A stretch of 64,000 bases of DNA from Phialocephala subalpina (Eukaryota > Ascomycota > Leotiomycetes > Helotiales > Mollisiaceae): positions 636,882-700,881 of the forward strand of contig FJOG01000011.1 in NCBI GenBank assembly GCA_900073065.1. Reading direction: 5' to 3'. Every line of letters starts with the position of its first letter. Within the stretch, counting starts at the first letter, position 1. The notes under the pieces were generated by a model that was not told where the DNA came from, did no database searches, and saw only the letters and a list, made by a program, of their open reading frames with translations. This document shows positions 23,655-34,902 of this stretch, one piece after another. Position numbers and translations under genes: made by a program.

Positions 23655-24576
23655 ACACTCCTACACCGTACCATGCCTAAAATGCTTTTCCCAGCTATCA
23701 ACTAACCGTCCATTGGTTTCGGAGACAAGAAGGATTTCTCAATGCCGTAGTATTAACCCTCAATCTGTTTTTCCGAGCAGTAACTTGTCGGTGTTCATCC
23801 CGATGCTTCAATATCTCAACGATATCAAGACCCACAGAGCGTAGAGCAGCGTCGCCAGGGAGGTTGTACCCCAACATCATGTCATTCGTCATAGACCTGT
23901 TGCGACACATGTCTGTCCCGAATCCGAGTATCGAACCCCCAGCTCGCTCTACTTCTTCAATTGCTTGAGCTGCTGCTTGCCAGGCAATATGATGAGCGTC
24001 TTCGGCAGAGTCGTTTCGTACTTTATGCGCACATCCTCGTTCGCATATGCACGTGTAGAGCAAGAACATTGCATGGAGCATTTGATGCAGTAGTGCTGTT
24101 TGGCATCGCTGGATTCTCTCGTAGATGTTTCCCTTTGTCTTGTCTTGGGTGATCGTAACTCTCACGTAGGGTTCCCGTTTTCTATATCGTGGATTCAATT
24201 CTTCACCTAGCTAGAAGATCTCGCACGTTCCTGACCGTGTTGGGGTACGTCCTCCTGCACGCTTCGCTGGCCATGAATGTTTAGCAACTTCGATACGACA
24301 ATGATCTCTGAGTAGATCGTTGAAGTAGGTGCCATCGTAAAATTGGAAAAATCGCATGAGATCTTGAAGATTTTCCTGGTTGCCAAAGTTCCAAAATCCT
24401 TCAAATTCGAAGCGGTCTTTGATCATTAGTTGTCTTGAAGACCGGTCTCCTTCCACGTGAGCTGTGATGCTTGTAGAAATATCTTCCAGCGTGTGCCAGA
24501 GCGGTTTAATCTTGCTGGCTTCAAAGCTGTCTTCGTCAATAGGCGATGGAGTATGAAAATGCTCTAAAGCATCCAT
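23655..24576 (-). pseudogene. SprT-like metallopeptidase paralog, copy C (HQxxH, nonsense)
   Basis: Starts MDALEHFHTPSP with the family motif SFEASKIKPL and the core GTYFNDLLRDHC. A TAG at 24211-24213 interrupts the frame; after it the same frame resumes with NPRYRKREPYVRV. The zinc motif reads HQMLHA instead of HEMLHA, so the general-base glutamate is replaced. AHHIAWQAAAQAIE and LGYNLPGDAALRSV follow. Near 23700 the conserved WTVDSW is split by a 4-base insertion (AGTT), giving a premature stop. The family sequence then continues to a stop near 23655. There are three independent lesions. Confidence 0.8.
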
Positions 24577-24925
24577 GCTTACCAACTGTCGAAACATCAT
24601 TCTGGGTTTAAAAAAATGGGTTGATATCAGCCATGAAGTTGACTGCTAACCTTGCACTGAGTTCTATTGTTTTAATGCATGAATTCACAGACTGAGGTCA
24701 TTCCAGGCAAGCTTCCATGAGTCACGGTCCAGAGTCTCGTATAAAATTTCCTTAAGACTAAGAACACCTTCACTGTTTACTGTCATGACTCCCCAAGTAG
24801 TCAACCGTGGTCACATTGTGGAAGATGGGGGCGATCTTTAAGGAAAGCACAACTTCAATTTCAGAACTGCTGTTCTAGACACGCCCCTTGGAGCACCCCG
24901 CATTGATTGTTTGAAGGAGACCTGA

Positions 24926-25981
24926 CTATTTGTACACAGACTTCTTTTTAAATTTCCTCCAGTTGATACATCGCATCCGGTAATCACTGGTGTATCTTGG
25001 CTCCTTCCAAGACCCACATTTCTCTGCGTCCGCTGTTCTTCGCAGCCTATTTATCCAAGCGGATCTGTTGAAGCCGAAATTTCTATTCCAGCCATCCACG
25101 GTCCACTGATCTCGGAGACAGACACTACTTTTCATTGGCTTAGCATAAAAGCGCACGTTCTTTCTGTTTGGGATGTCATTCTCTCTGAAATACTTCAGCC
25201 ACCATCTGAATTTTGACTTATCAAAATTCAACGAGCGAAGTTCTACTTCATGAGGTAACTTGTGACCAAGCTGCGCGTCTATAGCCATTCCTGCCTCTAT
25301 ATCCATGTAGATACCAAGTCCAAATAAGTTTCGGTCAAGATCATTAGACTCCTCGATAGCATGCAATACTGTGCTCCAGGCAATATGATGTCTTCCAGCA
25401 GACTCATGCTCCATCCTTTGCCGACACCCTTTCTGGCATTGGCATTTGTAGATAGCGAATACTGCATGAAGCATTTAATGCAAGAGCACCCTCTGATAGT
25501 ACTCAACTTTATGAGCTGCGTCTGTTCCACCCACCTTTTTGATTGAGATGGTGATTTGAGGCCGTTCAATTTTGTATCGTGGATCCCTCTCTAATCTTGA
25601 CTGATTAGCTTCATAGGTCGAGGATATTGCACCATAATGACCACGGTCCCGAAGCATTCGCTCATAGATGAGTTCGATCTTACAATATCCAGAAAGAATT
25701 CCATTGAAATAAGCATCATTGAATATCTCGAAGTAGTTCTTGAAATCCCCAAGATTGTGCGGATCTCCAACATGCCATGTGTCACGGGCTTTAAATCGTG
25801 CCATAGCACGCTGCTGACGAGGTGCAAGCTCTTCCGTCTTACAATGGTACGTCGATTTGTTGAATGCCACTATCGAGATAGCAATATCCTCGGCGCTATA
25901 AGAATTAGGCTTCAAGCGCCCAATCTCGAAGTCCTCTATTGCAAGGCGTTGGGGAACGTGATCTTCTCCGAAAGACTCCAT
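24926..25981 (-). pseudogene. SprT-like metallopeptidase paralog, copy D (stop at catalytic Glu)
   Basis: Starts at ATG 25981 (MESFGEDHVPQ) with the motif FEIGRLKPNSYS and the core FNDAYFNGILSGYCKIEL. At the zinc site the sequence reads VLLH, stop, MLHAVFAIYKC: the glutamate codon of HExxH is TAA (25475-25477). The frame is otherwise open to 24926 and includes GRHHIAW, LGHKLPHEVELRSL and the C-terminal signature SVCLRDQWTVDGWNRNFGF. This copy is therefore intact except for this one codon. Upstream, its frame is continuous with copy E without a stop, so the two are fused. Confidence 0.85.
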
Positions 25982-26858
25982 TCTGATGACTCTCGGAAAC
26001 CAATCAGGCAATGCTTGTTCTTGACGAGCTTTGCTTGCCCGATCTTCCACCCAGTCATTGGATCTGAGATACTGCTCTCGTATTTGTTGAATGAGTCCCA
26101 AAATACTCAAGATATCGAGGATCAGCGAACGAAGTTCCGCGTCGGGAGGGAGTCGGCGACAGGTCGCAAGGTCGGCGGCCATCGAACCATCACGTTGTAA
26201 TAAAGTCCCCATCCCAAAGTCTGTCTGACAGATCTTAACAGCTGTAGCCATTTCGATAGCGTGGGCAGCTCGCTGCCAATAACCAGCATGAGCACCTTCA
26301 TAGGAGTCTGTGCAGTCTAGAAAATAACATCCATAAATATAGAAGATTCCATGTACCATCTCATGGAGGAGAGTATTTAAGAACTCTGACATTTTCGTGG
26401 GGTCCGTCATCCTTTAAAACTATCGTGATTGTGGCTTCAGGCCTCTCAAGTCGATAAATCGGATCGGATTCGAAACCTGGTATTCGAGTCGCACAGTATC
26501 CGACTGCTGCTACGCCAATAAGTTTACGCAGGGTCGCATAGTCAGCAAATTCCAGCTTGCATAGGCAGCATAGGCCCTTTAGTAGCCCCCCGAAAAATGC
26601 GTCGTTAAAGATTTCATACCACTTCGTTAAGTCTTCCATATTATATGGATTTCCAAAGTTCCATGTCCCTTCAATTTTTAACCGTCTGAGGGCTCGTTGT
26701 TGTCTTGGGTGCCAATCCTTTTCTTTGAGCGAGCGAAGTTGGTTGACGTAGCGAACAAATGCATCAGAGATCGCGTCATAGGTGTAAGAAAGAGGCTTCA
26801 TCCGCCCAACTTCGAAGTCTGCCTGGTTGATAGACAAGTGTGCATACGATCTTTCCAT
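25982..26858 (-). pseudogene. SprT-like metallopeptidase paralog, copy E (frameshift, C-terminus lost)
   Basis: Starts at ATG 26858 (MERSYAHLS) with the motif DFEVGRMKPLSYT and the core FNDAFFGGLLKGL. A frameshift near 26400 separates TITIVLKDD from the continuation PTKMSEFLNTLLHEMVHG. The zinc motif HEMVHG and AHAGYWQRAAHAIE are present, as are the LPPDAELRSL helix and a basic linker. The usual C-terminal signature (CLR-x-QWTVDGW) is missing. The frame instead runs directly into the start of copy D, which suggests a deletion or unequal exchange between tandem copies. Confidence 0.75.
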
Positions 26859-27832
26859 GTCGGATGGTGTCAAAAGGAAAGAACGTTCGTTCTCTCCCGG
26901 AATCAGCATACTGGCGCCTCTGGAGTGTTAAAGGAGCTATGGGCTCCAGTTTATAAGCTCAGCGAATGCATTCATGAAGTTTGAAATTGTAGTCATCGGC
27001 TATCAACAAGTTGGTAAATCACTTCTGTGGCCGCAGCTCGCGAGTCATCTGCCCGATTTTCAGAGTAGGCTGCTCGTTTTTTCCCCCATGGGGCCCCACG
27101 AGGACGTGCGGCGGAAGCAAGCTCGGGTAGCATGAGATCCGGCGAAGAGGTGCGAAACGGCCCGGGCTCAAATAACCGGAAACCGAGCTTTTCGGGAAGA
27201 TTACTCGCGGATTTTTAATCGATGCAAGGATCTAAACAAACCGTGGGGCCCCATTTGGGGGGAAAACGAGCAGCCTATTTCAGAGACCTTGCTTGGTATT
27301 CTCTTGTACGGTGTGTAAATGTTCATTCTTCAACGATAAATTAGCCTATCAGCTCCCTACGAATAACTTCAAGCTCAAACCTCATAATGCCGCAAACATA
27401 AGGATTCGAATCGATTTAAGGGGCGCATCTCGGTTGTCCTCACTTGAGATTCAGAAGACTATCGCATCAATGGATCCTCTGTGATATAGGTATTGAATGA
27501 GTGTCAAAGGTGCTGAAGCAGACTTTCTAGAGACTTGAACACTGCTGTTATTCACTGGCAATGTCTGTCAAACCACTCACTTGAGCTTCAACACTTATCA
27601 GCGACCTAGGAGCATTTGACGAATCCTTCGATTGACTTTCCATGAATGACATGAGCCACGTGCTACGAGGCGCAAGAGCTTGCATCGAACTTCCTCGGGG
27701 CACACCGTAGGCTTCCTGTACAGTGTACACGGATCTGCTGCCATACTCCATCCATCGCAGGCAGTTTCAACAATCTTCATGGTCAGTCTTTGGATCCTTC
27801 CCAGCACTATCTTTCACAAGCTGCCCAGCTGC
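26859..27832. other. Intergenic between SprT-like copies E and F
   Basis: Apart from the MITE at 27066-27277 I see no gene. Short frames at 27548-27807 (-) and 27680-28017 (+) overlap each other and the 3' end of copy F and have no domain. Confidence 0.4.
27066..27277. mobile_element. hAT-type MITE with perfect 8-bp target duplication
   Basis: A 212-bp element with terminal inverted repeats of about 35 bp. Both ends read TAGGCTGCTCGTTTT inward, followed by a C-run and the palindrome GGGGCCCC. The flanks are identical 8-mers TTTCAGAG (27058-27065 and 27278-27285). There is no coding potential. It sits between SprT-like copies E and F. Confidence 0.9.
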
Positions 27833-28752
27833 TCAAGAAGAGTCGTTCCATCGTGCTGGATCATATCCGAAATTTCTCTCCCAACCATCCACCGTCCACT
27901 GACTTCGCAGGCATACACTTGTTCTCATGGGCATCCTCGGACGCTCTAGTCTCTTTTCCCTTTTCATGTTGTCCCGCCCCATCCACCCGAGTATCCCCAA
28001 GAGATCAGAGATGTTGAGTCCAAGTGATCGAAGCACAGGATCATTCGAGAGTGGACACCCCCTGTCCACACCTGCGACAAAGGAAAATTCGCGTCCGACT
28101 TCAAGTCTGAGGTCGAATCCTGTCGGACCAGTGGCATTTTCCAAAGCTAGCGCTACTGCCTGCCAGTACGCACCGTGACCTCCTATATGGCTCCATTTTC
28201 GGCTTTGGTCGCAACTCTTGCAGATACACTCGAAAATATTGAAGATTGCAAGGAGCATTTCATGAAGAAGGGTTTGCTGGTAGCCTCGGATGACGCCGAG
28301 TTGGTCTCCATGCCGTTTACAGATTGTGATCACAATAGGTGGTTTCTCAAGCCGGAATCTTGGATCGAGCTCTCAGCCTGAAAAATATGTTGTGCACAAC
28401 CCTCTGACGTCTGAGGAGTCCCGTTGCCGCTTCAACATTGCATCGGCAGAGTTGAGCTTAATTTTGCAATGGCCTGTCAACAGACTATTAAAGAAGGCGT
28501 CATTGAATATTCCGAACCATTTAGTGATGGCGCCTATGTTGGATGGATTTCCAATGTTCCAAGTGCCGTGTACTCCATAGCTCGTTTTTGCCTCGGGTAC
28601 CAGTTCTCCTTCTTGTTTTCAAGCTGCTTGAGGTAGGAAACCAAAGCTTTGGAAATAGAATCTCTGTCACGAGTAAGAGGCTTCATGAACCCTGGTTCGA
28701 AATCGTCTTTGGTGATAGGTGGAGGAATGTGAAGAATTCTATCTTCTGACAT
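27833..28752 (-). pseudogene. SprT-like metallopeptidase paralog, copy F (HExxL, nonsense, frameshift)
   Basis: Starts at ATG 28752 (MSEDRILHIPPP) with the motif DFEPGFMKPL. Bases are lost near 28580 just before GTWNIGNPSNIG, which shifts the frame; the core FNDAFFNSLLTGHCKIKL continues in the new frame. A TGA at 28373-28375 replaces the conserved Arg of the GRE/DPR segment, consistent with CGA to TGA. The zinc motif reads HEMLLA, so the second histidine ligand is Leu (CAT to CTT). GGHGAYWQAVALALE and the C-terminal SVCLRSQWTVDGWERNFGY remain. Confidence 0.8.
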
Positions 28753-29366
28753 GATTAATAGTTGATGATGAGAAAGCTTGCAGACGTTTCGATGTTGGTA
28801 GAAGGCTTCAAACAATTATTTTCGGAGAGGCAAACACGAAGCAAAATTTGCAGAACTAAATCCTCAATCAAATGAAGAATCATGATGCAAAACGAAACGT
28901 AAAGAAGGCGTCACTCAGCAGCTACTCATTCCTGTTGTGAATAATGACCACTGCTCCAGAAGCGAACATTCACTACGCAGAGCGGCATGAATCCCACAAG
29001 ATAGACCAACATAGACTCCACTTCAGGTCCCATGGGCTTGTTGAGTGTTCGTTCCGAAACCCGTACCTGGACTTTTCACATGATGGACAAATCGCCTAGA
29101 TCTGCGATTCGAAGGCCAAGGAAGTCTCAACCAGAATGCTCAGAGTCGAACCGGGAAGAGAGTTCCATTGACCTAGGTTCCTGTATAAGGACGTAGTCTA
29201 TCAAACTCCATCCCCTGGTCTGGGGTTGATCTTCACTCCGACTCGCAGACACCTGTTCCACCTCTCTTGCCAGCCCTCGATCCTCACTTCAACCATAATC
29301 CTTCACCTTCTTCAGATTGAACGGATTCGGCGTAACTTTCCACTGGATTGACTGAAACAGATTTTG
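28753..29366. other. Intergenic, no gene seen
   Basis: Lies between SprT-like copy F and the DUF300 remnant. I see no open frame with features and no repeat ends. Confidence 0.4.
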
Positions 29367-30258
29367 TGGTTTGGAGTCTTCCAATACAGCTTCTTTCGTA
29401 TTACAATGTCGATCGTGGCTGCAATCATCACCTAATACTTTAACCAGTATTGCGCAGGGCCCGTCACTCCAGATTTCGCCACATTTGGGTAAGGTTTCCC
29501 TGCACGTGCATTGAATCTTCTTTGTGGTTTGAGATCTTGGAGGTGCTCTGGGCTACTCACTAACTCGTGGAAGGTTCTGGTAATTGACGTCTGCTCAGCT
29601 ACTGCTGCAATGTACTGTCTTGACCAGTTCACTTATCAACTCAAAGATCAACTTACGGGTCAAAAACCTACCTTCAAACTGATATGCATCAAGCTGGTTT
29701 TCGCTTTCTCGTTATACCAGGATGTAAGTCACCTCGTCTCTTGCGATCAACTCTCCTGACACTGATGCCAATATGCAGCTCATCCTCTCGATCATAACTG
29801 CGGAATGGATACCAGAAAGCCTAGCGGCCCGCACTACGGCTATTATTGCCTACCCAGATCTCAAAGTCTGTATCCTAACTCTCATGCTTTGCATTGAACT
29901 CATGATCATGTCAATCCTTTACATATTTGCTTTCCCCTGGCAACCCTACAGAATTCCTGAAATCTCAGTAGACGAGCTTGATTCTTCAGAAGTCACGAAG
30001 CCAGGCGGATTTCTGGGTATCCTAGCGTTTGCTGATGCTTTGAATATCTGGGACCTGATCAAAGCACTTGGACGAGCTGCTCGTTGGCTGTTTGTCGGAT
30101 TCAGAAATCGTGAGAAGGATTCGAGTTACGATTTGATATCGAAGACGACAACTACGTATCGAGCGCAAGGACAAGACCTTCGGCTCCAAGAGTCCAATCG
30201 CGAGTGGAGATCGTCTTTTGATGCTCTACACCCAAGAGCCGTGGAAACCCTACTTTGA
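29367..30258 (+). pseudogene. DUF300 / organic solute transporter alpha family remnant
   Basis: The C-terminal half of a multispanning protein of the OST-alpha/TMEM184 (DUF300) family. Segments recognised in order are WFGVFQYSFFRITMSIVA, YFNQYCAGPVTPDFATF, TAAMYCLDQFTYQLKDQL, FKLICIKLVFAFSLYQD, then across a good intron (29723-29778) LILSIITAEWI, and a last helix ending YIFAFPWQPY before a polar tail. A TAA at 29433-29435 lies in the first helix pair. The intron at 29489-29573 has good signals (GTAAGG, CACTAAC, AAG), but its phases do not match. The N-terminal three helices are not found upstream. It is most likely a truncated pseudogene. Intact fungal members are membrane proteins of unclear transport role. 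Confidence 0.7.
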
Positions 30259-30389
30259 TGACGTTGGATAACCTATGTCAATGTTCAAGTTAATTTAGAA
30301 CAACGCCATGAAATTAGCAAGGATAACAAGGCAGATGCTTCCGTACTACGCAGCTCCTACGCCCGCACATTCCATCGCTCGTTTTGGTT

Positions 30390-30640
30390 TCAAAGGCAAC
30401 CTCCCCCTCGGATCTTTTCGAGTTGAACGTCCAGCATACATACTGTCGCAGCATCATCGAGTTTTGTCTTCGAGCGAGCTATGTCCCTAAAAAAGACGAG
30501 AAAGAAGGTAGTGAAGCGTAAGCGTTGTGCTTCATCAAAGGGGGGTCCGCCTCGGCAGTCCATCAGATCTAGATCAGCACCATTTCTTAACAAGAATCTC
30601 GCTCTATCGATCATATCAATTCGGACAGCACATTGTCAAT
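30390..30640 (-). pseudogene. Possible ankyrin-repeat fragment
   Basis: A short minus-strand frame includes RARFLLRNGADLDLMDCRGG, which resembles the second helix and loop of an ankyrin repeat. Only about one repeat is present, upstream frames are closed, and no partner repeats are seen. It is probably a remnant or chance similarity. Confidence 0.3.
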
Positions 30641-30996
30641 GGCAAACTTCGGCTGTACCCCTCTCAACTGTACATCCATTCCATCAACATCAAGTTCTAG
30701 CTCCAGTAGATATTTCATCACAAAGGTAGGGTCTCTACACGACCTCAGATCCGTCTCCGATATCTTGAACTCAGCATACCGGTCTTTTTCTGGTAAGTTT
30801 CGCGTTTGCCAAATACCGAGATCCTAGGAGGACCGGACCATCTATGCAGGCTGCCTGTTTTCTTCATCTCCGGCTTTTAGAAAATACATGGCATGAAAGG
30901 TGACATAGCTCCGAGAAACTCGCTTGCCTTCCAATACACATTCAATGTTGTATTTCATCTACTTCGCGGCTTCGCTCCTCTTAAGGGCTTACCGTA

Positions 30997-31483
30997 GCAG
31001 CCAAAGTGGACAGTGCGAACTTTATCAAAATTTTGATATTTGCACCTTCTTAAAATGCAATTAACATACGCGTTTAATGGATTTAACTCACTCTAGACTA
31101 TTATTATTATGCTCTGATACATTAGCACGCACTAAGCTATTAACGATGCGGCAAAATAATAATTATCCGTTGCACTACTATTAGCTTCGCGTTTAGCACG
31201 TGACCCTTCTGAAGCCCCTATAAGTGCCCTATAACTAGTGCCTAGAAGCGAACGCAAAGCTGGTGGCAGCGCAACGGATAGTGCGCTGAACTTTTAAATA
31301 ATATATTATAATATTGCTCTATTCAAATAAGATATAAGGTTTATTTTCTATAAGCTATAAAGTAGTTTATAGAGATTATATAGATACTTTACTAATTTAG
31401 TAATTGATTATGTTTATATTGAGGCAAAGAATAAAATTTAAATACATTATTCGCGAAAATTGGGCACTATCCACTCTGGCCGC
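30997..31483. mobile_element. TA-flanked inverted-repeat element, Tc1/mariner-like MITE
   Basis: The first 20 bases (GCAGCCAAAGTGGACAGTGC) and the reverse of the last 20 (GCGGCCAGAGTGGATAGTGC) differ only at three positions, all transitions. The element is bounded by TA on both sides (30995-30996 and 31484-31485), as expected for Tc1/mariner insertions. The interior is AT-rich without a transposase frame. Transition-only divergence and AT-richness fit repeat-induced point mutation, but this was not measured. Confidence 0.65.
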
Positions 31484-32008
31484 TATGGTATGCCGTCCTC
31501 TTTTGGCGAGCCAGCAAATCGCCGCTGGAGCGGACGCGGGATAAAAGGGGCAGGGCCGCTGCCAAAGACGCCAGATGCAGCTAGCAACGCCACAGACCCG
31601 GGGTACGAAGTACGCAAGCTATCATCAACCGGACGTTACACTATATCCCACGCTGTTCCGCGTGCTTGCATAATCTCTGCTGTTTTGGTATCGGGATTCG
31701 TACAGTAAGGGAATTTGGTATCGTGGACGGAATCGCTCCTCTCCTTATTTCCACTTCGTATTTCACGATACCCTCGTCAGACTTCGCAGCGAAACGCACG
31801 TAGGATAATGGTAGCAGATGCAATGGCAGACCGGTAATAGTTACAAGAAAGCAAACACTCCTCCAGCTCCAAATGCTCAGATACTCCTCCCCGTGATCCT
31901 TGAACCGAATACCTCAGAACCCAACTCTAAATGTGTAACATGTACAACGCCGCCCACTCATTCTTGGCGTCCTATTCCTCTTATCATCATTATCCTTCTA
32001 TAAACACC
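31484..32008. other. Intergenic, no gene seen
   Basis: GC-richer sequence between the TA-flanked element and the 3' end of the rhodopsin-domain gene. Only short overlapping frames occur. Confidence 0.4.
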
Positions 32009-33476
32009 TCACTTCCTCTCCCCACCCTGCTGAAAATTCCACTGAAAATTCTCTCCTCTCTTCTCCAAATCACGTCCCGGATGCGGCGTCGTGTTCGGAC
32101 CCGGACTCGAGAATTCCTCCCCGATATAGTCCTCCACCACTTGAACAGTAGTGTGAATCTGAATCCCATCTTTCAAACCAATCCCCGTATGACTATCCCA
32201 CCCACCACTCCTCAACCCTACATCCCCATTAAACCCCGCGTCGCCCCCCTCCCAACTCTCCTTCCGTTCAATGACCCCCATCTCAGTATCATCCGTAGAA
32301 CTCAATTCCTCTGTACTCTCCCCTTTGCCTCTAATCGTTGTCACGATCCCGTTATCGCTTAGCCGTTTCCCGCCGAATCCATTGCTGATGTGTCGGCCTG
32401 CAATGGTTGTGGTTCGCGGACGAGAGGAGTCTTTTGCGTATCCGCGATTTGTTAGACTAGAGATTTTTTGACCGGGTGTCATGGAGCGAAGGCAGGGGAA
32501 CCATTCTCGTAACAGGGGCCAGATCATGGGGAGGTTCGAGACGTAGACTGCGACTGATGCTTCGCGGGTATACCAGAGCATGTATGACGGGTCCCAGATA
32601 TTGCTTAGGTTGAACACCTTCGTCAAAATAGCTGCTAGGATAACGAATACTCCCATGGAGAAGATAAGCATGAGGACTGCTTTTTGTTTTATGGGCATGT
32701 TCAGTTTTGTGATGAGAGGGAGGGGGATGAAGAGCATCAATGTGTCGGACGAGATGTTGAAGCAGGCTTGAACGATAGCGTAGTGCTGGAGAGTCGTACA
32801 TTGTGGGTTGGGAGGAGGCATGGCGTAGTAGCCTGAGAAAGGGGTGCAGGCCGTGAAGAAAGCGATTTCAGTTGCCGCCCACCCGACGGCGACGTAAATG
32901 GCGAGGTAGAAGACCATCTTTTGGACTTGGAGGCCGAGGGTGAGGCGGGAGTACATGATAAGCATGCATGCTTTGATCACGTAGATCACATTGAGCATTG
33001 CCTGTGTGGTATGGATTAGCCCAACGATGTGAACGTGACGGTGGGTAGTGACTGACTTGTTCCGAGACGATGACGATTTTAGAGCCTTTGATACGTTCTT
33101 GGATGTCCAATGGAGTGAAGGTTACATAGTCCTCAGGAGGGTATAGATTGCTGCCACCACCAGATGATATGACATTGAGGCATACTACCAGCGCAGTGTA
33201 GAGACCCTGAAGAAGGCCGTCAGTTGCTGAATCGCAGTGGGTATGGTGAGTTTGAGCATACTCCTGCGAGTATCATGAGGTAGTCGTCGATCTGAAGCCC
33301 CTTCAGCCCCAATCTATGGATTCTGGCCCATCTCCTTGGTATCAGCTCGAGTCCTGCACAATATCATGGATAAGCTCCGCTTACACTCTCAAAAGAATGA
33401 GGAACATGCCAATTCCGTAAAGACTCCATGACTGAACTGCCAATGCTTGAACAAAGGCAGGATCGAAGTCACCCAT
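32009..33476 (-). CDS. Rhodopsin-domain (Pth11-like) integral membrane protein
   Basis: Four exons (33385-33476, 33262-33334, 33057-33206, 32009-33001) join in frame to 435 residues. The N-terminus FDPAFVQALAVQSWSLYGIG leads into TM1. The family motif ARIHRLGLKGLQIDDYLMIL follows, with the DDYLM signature. Later segments include SKIVIVSEQ across the exon 3/4 junction, NPQCTTLQHYAIVQACFNI, and PLPLITKLNMPIKQKAVLM, giving about seven helices. The last about 140 residues are a hydrophilic cytoplasmic tail with Ser/Thr and acidic patches. Such proteins form large families in filamentous fungi and are thought to be plasma-membrane sensors; the ligand is unknown. The gene appears intact, unlike its neighbours. 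Confidence 0.88.
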
Positions 33477-34902
33477 AATGATGATGAAATAAAATCCTCA
33501 GCCCGACCGGCAGTAACGAAAGAACGAGGAACAACAAGTTAGGAATCTCGAGGAAACGACTGCCAAGACATGCCACTCTATGAGGATGGTCCCGTCATTA
33601 TGTACGGACCCGTCATTCCTTTTAGGAGATTCTCCGCATTTTCCAGGAACTGCAGATGCAAGTCTCATCATGCTTCCCAGCTTGCCTCGATAGCACTGTT
33701 CACAATGTGCCAGATGCGAGTCTCGCGCAGACTATCTCCGGAGAATGCGATGATTTGCAGAGCTAGAGCTGGCTTCATAAACGTAGATAAGGGACGTGCA
33801 ATGAAAAGCTCGAATCGCATCTTAGCCGCTTAGGATATCTGTTTGGGGGGTTTTTTTTTTTTTTTTTGGAGGCCGCTATCGAACATATCCCGTACGGAGC
33901 AGACCTGGCCTGACATCGACAGAACGTGCTGAAGAGAGCGAAGAAAAGCAAGTACTTGACGCGAGGATCCTGGATCACTCAATGAGACCGTATTGCGAAT
34001 TTGCACAGACGGTGCTCACTACCCAGGAGAAGAGTTCAGCCACGACAGCCAATCTGAGCTGAATCATTGGTGGCGTGTTGGGATGAATCAGTTTTTGGAA
34101 GGTGGAAGGTGGTATGAAAGTTTGACAGATAACTGTACCTGCCGCTAAATCAAATATCGAAGGCAGGATGAAATAGCCTCTTGGGGTCGACGAGGCCGGC
34201 TAGCCATGTGGTATCCTAGCTTATCATCAGACAGGCCAGTCTTCTTTGCATGAACGTGGTTCTAATGTAGTTAGCATAAACTATAAAATGAACCAAAACG
34301 CGACTGGTTGATAGGATACGAGTCAGTGACATAAAGCGATACATGGGAAGAAACAAATATATTGTGCAGTGTGAACGTTTTGCTTTCGGCGAAGAAATCA
34401 TGAAAAGGTCTTGCCATGAGGCGTCGTCGCTGCAGGTCCAGGCGTGGGGGTTGCGCTACTGTGGTGGCTGGTCTCGGTTATCTGTTGGTGGGAGCTGAGG
34501 CACGTTCTCTCTCATTAATATATTTCGAAAAAGTGTAATGTGGACGATGGTCCCAGATATGCTTCTAGAAGTGTTGCTAGACGCCTCCTTGTTGCAACTG
34601 CGTCCAGAGAGTTTGGAGTGTATGTAGCCACTAACTGTCGCTCGATTGAGGCAAGGAAAGATCATTTCCATCAAAGTCATCAGCTGTGGCTGGTGTCACG
34701 TGCTGCACGTGCTCTTCAACTTTCCAAGTTGGTTTCGTGTTGCTAAATTTGACATTGTTCTACTCCAGAAGCGTTGCCTGAAGTTGTAATTTTGCTCAAA
34801 CTCACGATTTCATCAAAGGTGATGTCGACGATATCTCAGTGCGACAAGTTGGAACACAGACATCCAGGCTAAGTTGATCGTTGATTTTTGTCAGTGATTG
34901 GA
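33477..34902. other. Intergenic, no supported gene
   Basis: About 1.4 kb between the rhodopsin-domain gene and SprT-like copy G. It contains a run of about 18 T near 33850. Several frames of 60-90 codons on both strands have no features. Confidence 0.4.

Noticed and set aside
33385..33476. A suspected frameshift in exon 1 of the rhodopsin-domain gene
   Set aside because: On recounting, the exon is 92 bases and splices in frame to the conserved ARIHRLG segment; the gene is intact.
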